Positions 13,341 through 25,600 of a DNA stretch of 64,000 bases are shown here, piece by piece. Source of the DNA: Diprion similis (Eukaryota; Arthropoda; Insecta; Hymenoptera; Diprionidae); assembly GCF_021155765.1 (NCBI RefSeq), contig NC_060112.1, forward strand, positions 8,742,001-8,806,000, written 5' to 3'. Made by a program: the position numbers and the translations under genes. A model generated the notes under the pieces. That model saw only the letters and a list, made by a program, of their open reading frames with translations, did no database searches and had not been told where the DNA came from. The stretch's first letter is position 1. Each line of letters begins with the position of its first letter.

Positions 13341-14356
13341 ACTTTGTTACCATAGATATAGCTCTTTGTCAGTTTGCTCTTTGCAACGAGAAGTATTCGT
13401 TTTACGGAAATCTGTCTTCTAGCGTGAAAATAGAGCGAATGTTCTACGCAACTCTATAAACAAACATTTTATTTTACATAGGTATACCGAGTAAAAGAAT
13501 CAGTCCAATCAATGAAATTAGCGGTCACGAGCCGCTAAATGAGAAAGTTAGTTACTGTAACTAAACATCAATTGACACACTATGCGTTTATACAACTTTT
13601 TACAAAATAACATGAAATTTTGCAATTTCTGTAAAAATTCGTAGTAGGATAAACTTTCACTAGAAGAGTCAGCAGGTTGCTCTCCCTTCACTGCTATCTA
13701 CCTACGGCATCAGCTAAACTGCAACTCCTCAGTTTCATACAATCTTCTTTACTGGAACCGTTTTTAAAGTTCATTGACAAGACAAAAATCTATGCCACTT
13801 TGTTTTCAGTCCTGTACATTTCAAAAATTTTTAAACTCTCCTTTGCCCACGATGCCAATTTTTTTGTGGTCTTCATCCAAGAAATTCACTGAAAAATAAG
13901 AGAAAAGAAATAAGAATAAGAATAATCTTGAAGATCGGAATAATCCAAATTCGAGAAATAAAATGTTTTTGAAAAGGTTGGGGAAATAAGCTCAAGAATT
14001 GCTATCGTGAGTTTCTGTATGTATCTTTCTTTTTCTCGAATAATAAATCGGATTTAAGGAAGGATATCCTGTGCCACTAATAAGGTCTGGTATTATCTTC
14101 TACGTTTAATTATTATGATCCTTTCATTGATTTTATGTTTTATGCGATTCTAAACTATTCTTGGAGTAATTACAAGAATTATCGTTATAAATTCACGAAT
14201 TGATTATCCAAAAAATCTATCAAACCGTATGTCCGTATGTCGATCTTCTTTCCAGCTTTCGAAAAATTATAAATCCCATTTCTTCTGACTGAGAACAATA
14301 CAGAACTATGCTAGTCTGTAAAATGTAGCAGCCAAGCCCCGACACCGATATGTGCA

Positions 14357-14391
14357 TATAAATCCAAATAACACGGCGCCGTGCCGTCCAG
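14357..14391 (+). promoter_or_regulatory. Possible TATA/initiator core promoter of the MATH-domain gene
   Basis: TATAAA at 14357-14362 is followed about 30 bp later by TCCAGTG, close to an arthropod initiator. This would give a 5' UTR of about 200 nt before ATG 14595. The alternative is a spliced leader from the exon near 12.2 kb. Confidence 0.35.
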
Positions 14392-14594
14392 TGTTACATT
14401 TGTAAAATAATAAAAATGTTAAGACAGTTAAGAAACGGACTCTAATTTAGTCCAAGAATCCAAATAAAATTTGATCAACCAATCTCTCCAAGTGACCGAA
14501 ATAGTCCCACCGAAAATACAGTCAATCTCCCGTTAACCGTGGCTACTCGAGCCGCTTAACTCTCCGAAAAGTGTAACGACGTGCTCTACTAAAA

Positions 14595-17500
14595 ATGCGA
14601 GCTCCACAGTGCTTTGTAATATTACTTCTTTCCCTCAGTAATATTGATGATAATTGCTTCTGTCTCGGAGAGAATGTCACAGTTCAATCGTCAGATCATT
14701 GTAAGTAGCGTATTTTTCGTGACAAGTAATTGTATTTTAATTTTCTCAATTTGAAATCATGATTATATTAGATTGGCTGATTGGTTTTTATATTATTGTA
14801 GTATTTTAAGGAGAGGGACGGTGTCCAATATAATCATGATTTTATTTGTAAATTCTTTCCTTCTTAAAGATCAAAATTGACAGAAAAAATGAGGGCAACA
14901 AAAAAAAAAATTTTGATTGTTAAGCTGTGTGGTATTTTTTTTTAGGAACTTTAGATATTGAAAAAAAATCAAATTTTTCATCCAAGTATTGCTCTTTTGA
15001 GCCATATATTAAAATGATGATAAAATAAATACCTGGAGCCAATTTCGAAAAACCACGCTTACTACTAGGGTCGTTGACATCAAATCTTACTAAGAACACT
15101 CAAATGTCAAGGGCAACAAAAATACTGTTGACCAGTAAAATCGTTAACTCTTAAACTAACGTTGCGTTTCACATACTCCGGTGGTACGTTGAAGGATTCA
15201 ATTTTAAACTGCTCTTCGTTTGTCAGTTTAAAATATCCATTGCTAATATATATACACAGTTTTTATTTCCGTGGAAAAACCACTAAAAAATATCACAGAA
15301 GAAAAAGAAAACTAACCGACAGTAGATTCGTGTAGGTGGATTTTAGCCGTGGCTTGTGACTTGTAGCTTGGGACCAATTGTGTAGTTCAAGAATGTAACG
15401 ATTACTTATATTTCATGAATACTCATCTACTCACAATCAGCCGGATCACAAGTGGTCAATGGCAGCGGAAGTGTGTCGGAAACGCAACACGCCACCTGCC
15501 AAATCACTACTGAAGAGTTAGTTGCCAGTGCGCAGGCGACGGTCACCAGAGTTCTTACAGGCGCGTGTATCGGAGGTTTGTAAAAACTATACGACCATTT
15601 CAGATGTTCGAATCTGATGTTCGAGAAACTTGAAAATTTCTGTACTATGCCACAGATTTTTTTTTTTTTAGATCACCCTGCTTTTTCGTAGATCATTACG
15701 GTTGTTATACTAGATAATCGTAGAATGGTTCGTATTTCCGTGATTATTCTGCTTATATCAAATGTTGAAATGGATATAGCGTGCTGTTAAATATCGTGAA
15801 ATTCCAAGTTTTTTATAAGACTCACCCCTGTTCAGACAAGGTGAGTTCAATATTACGAGACAGATGATCTGAAGCCGTCTAGATCATATTCAAAGATAAG
15901 TAGATCAGTTTTTGGATAACAGGGCTAAACTTTGATGAGTACTTAACTTGTCTGCAATGAGCTTTTCTTGTGAGAGAGATGCGACATCTGGGGATGGTTA
16001 AAAACAGTATTTCATACTTTATCGTACATATGCGTAATTTTAAATCATAAATCGAATTCGAAAATTATCGATGATCACAACTTTTTGTAGAAAATCATAG
16101 GTACTCTTTTGTGAGAATTTATCTAGTTAATAAAAAGTTGTACTTCTCAACGACATTTGAATAATACTCTGAAAAATAAAAATTCGTTTTGTCTGAGTCC
16201 GAAATTGTAATGATGTTTCATAGAAAATAGAAAATTTTAATAATTTTCTGTAGAAACTGGTAGTTTATTACGAAATTCAACGAGTAGGTATCTGTGAAGA
16301 AAAAAAATTTGTTTTGTTCATGGCGGAAATTGTATCCTATTGTTATCGCAAATTGTAGATTTTGCATTCATTTCACGATTCAGCATTTCAGATATGAAAT
16401 CGTAGGTGAATATCACAGATTTCGCGGTGTGACAGGTAGTAGATTCTTCGACTGATCGCTACGGTTCGATGAATTTTTTCATTACTTCATTTTGGCAATT
16501 CGCTAAAACACAACGAAATAATTTATACATCTAATATATAGAATATTTGAAGTTTTGGTATACCGCCACGTTATAAATCCCCCGCCATCTTTTCTATAAC
16601 ATAGTAATCCAGGAAGAATTTTTTGCGAATTGTTTATGAATTTTATAACACCACTTTGCGTTGTGGGGGTAATCAACTTTGAGTTTTTTGTAGTGTAAAA
16701 GAAACTGCACTGCTTCAACTCTCAAACTCTTATATACATCAAATTCAATCTAGCGAACCATGGTTTGACTTTCACAGAAGTTATGGCCTTTTCAAGTATC
16801 TTGGATATCTAACGAACATAGAGTTCTCCAGCAATAGTCCATAATTTTCAAATTAAGAGCTAATTCATAATATGCATGAATTCGATAATTTGCAGCTTTT
16901 TTCTTCGTTCATTAAATTGAACAGAAAAACGTTACAACGAAAAACACGTGGAAATCTGGTGTTCGACTTGGCTTTAAAAAAGATCAAATTCATTATCTCT
17001 GCAGCCAATTTTCTCAGCGCGGTTGAAATCGTACAAAAAAAAAAAAACAAAAACAAAACGTCAAGTTGAAATGAATTATCCTGAAATAAATTTCAGAATA
17101 CCGTGAATTTAAAATTCATACACACTACTAAATGCATTGCATAAAAGTTGCCTTGCAATATCGCAGTGAACAATCGATAGTCGTAGCTTAATTCAGCTAC
17201 GCAATAACCTTGGACTTAGAAATTGAATTCAATGAGTAAGGATATCGGACATCTATTGTACGCAGAGGACGCCTGTACAGGACAGAGAGCTGATTATTTC
17301 GTTGTAGCCTTTTGCTCAAGGTAACCATTTTCTTTGTCTGATCAAGGTAACCATTTTGAACTGTGTCTCAGAATATCGAAATTTTACCGTCATAATCAAC
17401 TAGCTCTCGTGCAATTACGCTATAATGCACGTAAAACTGCTGCTGGATTGTTTCTGACAGCTTAAAACTCATCTTTGTATATACTTATCGGAGTATATTA

Positions 17501-20500
17501 TAGGTACGTGTGAAGCACTGTCAGGAGCAGACTGACTGCAGGCTTTGTTCTGACGTCATTATGGGGGTCAAAGTGTTACAATCGATTCATGATATGTGCA
17601 CTAAGAAAAAAAATCTAGTTTCAATGACCAAAGTTTGGTGGCGGCAAGATTATTTCAGCGTATTGTGTGTCTGACCAAACATTATTTTCGCACAACCAAA
17701 GAGTTGAGTTAATTTTATAGTGCGTGGGAAAGAAAATATTTTAATAACAAATTGTTAGATTAAATAGAAAAATTAGCTCAATATTTTCATGTCATCGACT
17801 GTGATATTAAGTAGTGTTGACTTGTGGGTTATTCCATTACAGTGATGACCAAATGAATGCTAGTGTTTTGTTTCAAATTTTATCTTCAGTTCATGTCTGA
17901 ATGACAAAATGAATTTCTTCTTTCACTGAAATGAATATGAATCTCACTGAATATTCGAGAATATGAATTTTTTGCCTACAAATAACTTTGAAATAAAAAT
18001 TAGTTCGAAATGATAATACATGACTATATTTTTGAATGATTTGAAACTTCTTCATGGGGAGACGATAAGGGAAATAAAATTCTGAAAAAGTGGAGGGATT
18101 TTTTTTTTTACTATTTGGAACCGATTTGACAGGATCCTTCTTGAATTTTTTATCTTGACCGCGTATAAGGACCATCCTAATGTTTATATATACCTATTTC
18201 ATATCCGATATATATCAGTGTTTTATCGATCGATGATAATTTTTCAGCGAAATTTTCTGTGGGTTTAGTAACACGTTAGAAACATGTATAATGTATATTG
18301 GTTTTGTTTAAATTTTTGTTGAAAAATCTCCAACGAGCAATGACTGTAAAAAGTCGTGAAAACACGAAAAATGCCCGAAAAATGCTGCATTTTATTCCGA
18401 ATACTGTGGCACAGGAGCCATGATGTCAAACGATCTTATTCTAGTTGTCCAGACACCTATATGTAATATCTTTTATTCGACCAAGACGTGGAAGACCGTA
18501 TATTTAGAAAAAATTTGAATTTTGTAAAATTGACGAAAGCAAGTGTCATTTTAAATTATAAATAACCAAGTTCAATCAGTTTCATGTAACATTTAAATTA
18601 TTCAAAGTGATTTCTCATCAGGATTTTATCTAAATTGGTTAAGAGGTTTGGCAGATGTAAATGCTGTCAACGAAATGTTTCGCAAAAATTGAGAAGGAGT
18701 AGACTGACGTAAAAAAATGAAATTCTCAATTCTATAAAAATTGATCAAGAAATCCTGAGTGCTGACAGGACTTTGAGTAGTAAATAACATTTTATTTATC
18801 TGATTTACAGAAGCGGTAGACAAACGACTACAAAATTTGGAAAATTTGTTCCGAATCGGAGTTGACGAGATAAATCAGAAGCTGGATATACTGCTTAGAT
18901 CTTCGTCATCCAGGTTGCAGTCTCTTGGTGAAACGGGTCGCTTGGATGTCGATCCCAGACAGGCAGAGGTTGATAGGCTCAACAACACCATTGGTCAAAT
19001 TTTCACACCAGAAGGTATTGAACTTAATCCATATTTCATCATCACGCAATGAACGATTTATTTTTTCGGTTATCTCATCGGTTATCAATCCGCTCTTGCT
19101 GCACCAGGTTTGTTATTATAACACACCTTTGAAATGCTACGTTTGATTTCAAGAGGGTATTAATCACGATCTCAAATTTTTTATTAATGGAAAATTTTGT
19201 TTCACTAATTTCAACGTTCAAACGCCTTCGTATTTTTGGAAAAATGTAATGGTTCTGGAATTATACAGAATCATATGTAGGTAGATTTTTAAAATGTGAT
19301 GTTTCTTTCTCAGATTTGTTTCCCCATTTTGGTTCTACATGTATCCAGATTTTTTACTTCGTGTATAATTATTTTTATTTGTTTTATTATTGACCGTTTT
19401 TCGAATACCTCAATTCCACTTGAACCATTATGCGGAAATCTGCGTTGCCGTTGGGTAAAATTATAAAATTGTTAAAACTACGTAGATACTTAATTCTATC
19501 GAAGAATGCAACCTGTTTCATTTTTGCAAAATTATTTTTAAAAAAATTTCCTCAACGAGTACATAGACGAAGAAAAAATAATGGTCCCAAGTTTTTGGAG
19601 ACTTCTCTGACGGTTCCGTAATTATCCACTGCAACTTAGATAACAAAACATCCCCTAAAATATCCGCTCAAGATAACCGATAAATAACCACATAAATTCG
19701 ACGAAACTAGTTAGTCGTAAAAATTTCGCAGACTTCAAAATTTCGGACTCAATAATTCACTGCAATATCAGAGAAACCAGCCAATCCAGCATGGTTTGAA
19801 ATACTTCCTGCGTACTGTACGCGGTGAAATAAACGCCTCAAATAAGAGCGAGTAAAAGGGAACAACAAACCGAGTTAGGTAAAAAAATGTACTTTTTTCC
19901 GGACAATCTACCGCAGGCACGATCCGGGCGTTCACCCACTTCCTGCGGGTCGAGCACTTCGACGATAAGATCTCGCAGTGGGGTTCTCGAGGGTACCTTC
20001 GCAGCCCCACCATTCAAGTCGGTCCCGGGGGATACGCGATGTACCTGAAAGTAACCCCGAGGGACGTCCAGGGGGACAAGGTCTTCGTAAGCGTTGGTGC
20101 AGGACTAACTCGAGGCGAGTACGACGCGAGCCTCACCTGGCCATTCGCTCTCAAGTATCGTGTCGAGGTGAGTCGCAGAGCTACTCGACGGCTATTATTT
20201 TGCGCGAAATTTTCTCGGAAAGCGCGCGAAAGCTAGCAATTAGGAAGGAAAACAGTGGATATTGTTTTCTCTCGTTATATACCTGAGTCGAAAAAAATTA
20301 AAAAAGGGTCATCGTATTTTAGGGGTTCATTTATTTTTAGTTCAATTTAAAGACGGAAGAAATTTTATGTAGATCTTAGAAAAACTTAGGAATTGCACTT
20401 AATTACGGTTTCAAAATTATCGTGTGAAAATTGAGTAGGTTTTTGTTTTTTTTTTATCGTAAGATTAATTTTTAGGAAAAAGGTTGCTGTTAACTAATCA

Positions 20501-21369
20501 CGGGCTATTGTTGAAATGTTAAAGCTCAGAATAGAGATAAAACTAGTATTTTTCAGCCGTGTAATCCTAGGTCATTTACAAATCCTCTCGCATTAAATTG
20601 ACTTAAAAATTTACAAGGATAAGATGAGCTGAAAATATGGCATTTCCTTCTTGTCAGTGATTTTTATACGTCCTCAAGATACCTGGGGAAGATAACATCT
20701 TTTCTCAAAGCACCCAATGGAAAAAGAGAACCGTAGTAGAGCGCTACTTATTCCTTCAAAGAAAATTCGATTCGCAAGCCTTGAAGGTTTCAATTGATTC
20801 TCTTTTGTAGACGTATTTCAGAGGCAGATAACGAAACGCAGGACTGTTAGATCAAGTGACGAAAAGAAAAGGGTTCACGCCGAATAGCTGACCCGACCTT
20901 TAGATCTATAATCTATCATCTAAACTGTTACATTCACGTAATGAATCCTCGTGTTTTAGGGGAAAAATTTCTCGTTTATCTAAAATTTATCTCGTGAAAC
21001 CTTATCGATAGTTCAAATTTGACATCAGATGAAAAAGTTTTACGTATCTCTTAAGACAATGTCGAATTTTTGTGCTTATTGTTTTTTCGCTTTTAGATCC
21101 TTGATCACTCAGTGCAAGGATTTCGCCAAGATTTGAGCGGAGCGACATTCGATCCTCTAAACTACAGACATTACGCAAGCTTATGGAAGAGACCGATCGC
21201 CACCCTGGGGAACGATGATAACATAGCTCTAGTCAATATAAAAGTCCCCGCGAATATTTTTCTAGAGGGTGTCAACCGGTGGTCCGATTATTCTTCCAGT
21301 CCACGTACCAGTAACCGGAAATACCTTTGGCAGGGTAGCTTGTTAATTAAACTCACAGTTTACTTGTAA
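14595..21369 (+). CDS. Secreted coiled-coil protein with C-terminal TRAF-like/MATH domain
   Basis: Five exons with consistent phases: 14595-14700, 15441-15575, 18811-19014, 19917-20167 and 21097-21369, giving 322 aa. The first exon encodes a hydrophobic signal peptide (CFVILLLSLS) and possible N-glycosylation sites follow (NVT, NGS). Exon 3 is amphipathic with a short heptad-like stretch (LQNLENLFRIGVDEINQKLD). Exons 4-5 form a MATH fold: the early HFLRVEHFDDKI strand, then SPTIQVGPGGYAMYLKV, SLTWPFALKYRVEILDHS, FRQDLSGATFDP and the late ALVNIKVPANIFLEG strand. This order (GYxxxLxV, LxWPF, LLD, SFxxP-like, DxxxI) is that of TRAF/meprin MATH domains, which bind peptide motifs or mediate trimerisation. 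There is no RING, zinc finger or protease domain and no transmembrane segment after the signal, so it looks secreted. I do not recognise a named ortholog. The gene structure is well supported; the function is unknown. Confidence 0.8.
14754..14842. repeat. Short inverted repeat in intron 1
   Basis: AAATCATGATTATATT at 14754 is mirrored by AATATAATCATGATTT ending at 14842, with a loop of about 57 bp. This may be a small MITE remnant; no target duplication was seen. Confidence 0.4.
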
Positions 21370-21579
21370 TGATTCGTAAACGCCATATTATGGCGAATAT
21401 TTTGTCCAGTGTTCCATGAAAGCATGCGAATTCACGAAATGTGTCTTTGGAACTTGAAACACTTATCGTAAAACAGTCAACGAATTTTATCTACCGGTAT
21501 GCTGTGTAAAAATGTAGAGTCTGTCAAATTGGATTTTATATAAAGTAAAATTATTTTTTACCGAAAATTCGCTCACGTA

Positions 21580-21585
21580 AATAAA
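21580..21585 (+). terminator. Polyadenylation signal of the MATH-domain gene
   Basis: AATAAA about 210 nt after the TAA at 21367-21369. The stretch from here to 22.69 kb lies between two converging genes, and I see no gene in it. Confidence 0.45.
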
Positions 21586-22695
21586 GATTTTATGCCCTCA
21601 CACAAACGTTATATACGAATAAGGAATTAATCGTCACTCAACTAATTATGTATACCCGTAACTCACCTTGCTGATTTGTCCCTTTGTCTCTCGCGAATTG
21701 GAGATCACCATTTGTTTCTTAAAAGATGTATACAAACATTTCTGGCCACACGTCGTTGATAAAAGAACTTTTTCTAGTTATCAGAAATAAGATTATTTCA
21801 TGTATAACCTACTCATCACAAATTTTTTTGTATTACGTCTACAGTTTGATTTTATTAATTCAATTTAAAACTATGCAAATGTTTACTTTTTCGAGTCTAA
21901 ATTTCAATTATAAATAAATAATCAAAGATTTTTGGTTCTCATTCTGGAGTAGAAGTTACAGAAATTAGGATTCTACAATCTATATTTTCAATCCTTTTAT
22001 CTATGGAAACGGAATATTCTGTGGCAAAAGTTCAAGCAAGGCCGTGGATTTCTAGTTTCACCTAAGGAAACTAAGGTATGTACGGATTTGAATTATATTT
22101 CTGGGTAAATTATTTCCGGCTCACGATTTTTACACACCATATGCGGAGCGTACGGATGGGAAGGTGCAGCGGATAAAGAATGTTTTTTATGATTCGATTA
22201 ACGCACTTGCGCGTGTTACAGGAAATCATGATACTTTATTAGACATTACATTTAAATCTCGGCGTATATAGGTTATCGCAGTGTTATTATGCAGGTATAG
22301 TAATCGTAGAGATTATTCATGTGGCATAATAATCCGGGTCTCATGTTTGAAATTAACAAAATTAGCCTTCCCATTGCTTAACCATCGATTATGTTGAATA
22401 GAGTGAACTAATGACGAGTGAATATTGAATAACAAATAGTTTATCTATCCAGATACTTAGACAGAGCGATAACCACAGCTGAATTTTTTTTTTAGAATAT
22501 ACCGAATAAAGTAATCTGATTTGATATCGTTGACGGGATGAAGTATCAAATAATAAGACGATCGATTTTCCAGCCTGCATAAACAAAACGAGTTAAGTAA
22601 GATAGCTCTGATACCAATTGAGTATTCATTAATTTAGTCATTATACTTGGCACATATGTATCATGACATGTATTAATAGGTCTTAAACTAAGAAA

Positions 22696-25600
22696 TTAAC
22701 TCTCGTATTGGTCACGTGGTTGGAATTTTTGCGCGGGAATTTCGAATTCTTGAACGGGAATTTCTTGAAGCCTGTTAAAGTCTCCAGCGGATTGATCCTG
22801 GTGGTCAATTATTTGATTATTCATTTCCTGGGAAGAGGCCGCATGCAGCAGAGCGCGGTACAACGGAAGCGGAAGTCGAACGATTTTCATACCTTCCCCA
22901 CCTAAGGGATTCAAGTTTTGGATGGCAACAGGAGAGCTTCGCTTTCGGCCACAACCTTTATAGAAAAAAAAATAAATTCGAATACGGAATAGAGAAGGAT
23001 TAAGAATTTCCAGATACTGCATGAAGCTCGAATGTTTGAAGAAATTTGGAATTTTGTAAAAGGCAAAATTTACAGCAGACGAAGAAACGTAATTAGATTT
23101 TGAGAATTCGTTTATAGATATTCAACTGGTGAAACTTACCGGTGAAAGCGTTGCAGAATGGTCTCTTTGCCTTAACGTCCACCACGAATGGATCCAAAAT
23201 CTGCGAGTCTATCTGTAGTGACGGAAGAGTAAAAGGTAGTTGTGAGTTTTGAGATTTTATTCATTCGTCTGCAGTTTATGCAAACTTGTTTTAGCTTCTC
23301 TTTTTCAAAATCTTACGTACCCTGTCCTGTGGCACGGCTGAATTTACGACGGCAATGAAAACAATAATCACAATGGCACAAGAGACGAATCCTGAGACCT
23401 GTAATGAAAAAAGAAGTAATAACACCGTGTGAGGAATGTTGATTATTGCATTGAGCAAAAACAAAGCAGAAAAAACTGGTCAAGTGCAAAACTGCACGAT
23501 GACACTTATCGTCGATTTTAATTACACCTGAACCAAATTATATCAAAACTCAACAGCAGTTGTGCATCATCTCTGTATCCTGTTACGTCATATCGAATAA
23601 ACAACGCGTGTTATTTGGTAACCGCGATTAGCCGTTGAAGCTAATAATCAGGCCTTATTCCGGATTGCGTAACGAATATAATTGATAATTATACGTAGTT
23701 GTAGCGCAACATATCCTGTCCGGTTAATTATGAGTGAATCTGATCTAAAATGTAATGAATGCAATGTAAAAACGAGTTGTGTTGAGTCTATATGTTTCTC
23801 CGTATGTCAGTTGGATATTAATCAATGAAAATTATATTATACCGTTGCAATATATTGTTATAAATTTTTTTCAACTTGTATACAGGATCGATTCAGCGGG
23901 TGATATAATGAGTAGAAGAGTTTAAGGCAAAGATTGGAAGAAAACTTTGATCCCGTCGTTAAAAAATTCAGGGGTGTAGTCGATGTTTACTTGACATTCA
24001 ATCAAATGGATTTCATCAGAGTATATTCGCGCGCGTATTTAATATCGCCAGAGAATTATAATTGCCTTTTATAAACGGTTGTCAATACCGTGTTTTATAA
24101 TATTCTGTGACAGCTCGTTCGACAGACGGCACCTTGTTAAACTGTCAAATATTGTACAACAGATTATCGCTTTCGACCTTGATATTATAATTACATTTAT
24201 TATTAATAGAAGTAATATTAATAATACAATATTCTATGTATTAAAATTTATAACGCGGGTCATTGTTGCAGGGTTAATAAGAGAATCGGTAGAACGTGGA
24301 CGGCATTGTAGGTACGATGGGACGAAGTAAAATTTTTCGATACATTTGATTATGCGTTCAATAAATAATGTAATACCGTATTTGCCGGTTGACTTGTTAT
24401 TCAATTTCACGATTCTATTGGAAGTAAAGAAATGATACCGGATCAACATGGTCATATCTTCGAGCTATAATTTCGTAAAATATTCATAAAAATTTTCATA
24501 CGCAGATGAAAGACTTTGTGTACATTATTTCACGTATTTACAAGGTTTTTCTTCGTCCCATATTATTGATGCATGAAACCAAAGATCAAATACTTGGTCG
24601 GTCGCTTCGAGGCATGCGAATTTTTTAATATAGCATCGCTGTCTTATAATATCTTTGTCTATGTATTATTAGGAATACGTAGATATTGATGGATAAATAA
24701 GTTCGACAAAATGATAACGCTACTGTAAATACAACTTCGATGAATTGGACGTGATTCTGGATTACTGAAATGTTTATTTTGCTTGGTTGAAAGTATGAAA
24801 ATGGGAATGGATTTTTCTGTGCAAACACAAAAGAAGGTAGACTTACAAGGTAACATGAGGGAATCCAATTCTTCAACGTGGAATTCGATAATCCATCTTA
24901 TTTGAACAATAATGTCTACAATATCATGATTGAGAAAAAAAGTTCAACAAATTTGACTGAGGTTGTAATTTGGAAAAAAAACTTTTTGACAGCACTATAC
25001 TTTTACATACTTCAATAAAATCTCAAAGAAAAGATGAAACCTTTTTTCAATGATTTGTCACACAACGGCTAGTCAGAGAAATTGTTGTTCGACAAAATAT
25101 GATTGCAATACTTATATAAACTTCTAAAACAAATCATTTCCTAAATATGTGTCTGCAGGATTATCGTTATTTCTTCGAAAGGAATAACTGTCAGGACAGG
25201 AAGTTGAGATAAGAAATTCGAAAATGAATGATCCTTCGTGTGGTCATTATCGTATGTTGTTACTTGCCACAGGCTCAATATCCACAAATAAATAAGTAAA
25301 AAAATATAGCCAAATTCTCAGATTGGTATCTCAATTTGAAATTCTGCTTTATGACTTCAAATTTTTATTTTTTTTTTCATTTGAATATCCCACGGTTTTT
25401 GGGACTTTGCAGTTAATGATTATTCAAGAAATTTGCGCAGTTTCAGATTATCCAACCGACACATCTTTCAGAAAATAATATCAACCACACGGTGGTAAAA
25501 ATTCTATACATATTATTAAATGTGAAGAATCGAAGGCTTTGCGGCAGAATTTAGAACTAAGGTAGGAGTCTCTGATTTAGGATACATTTTTTAAAATTCA

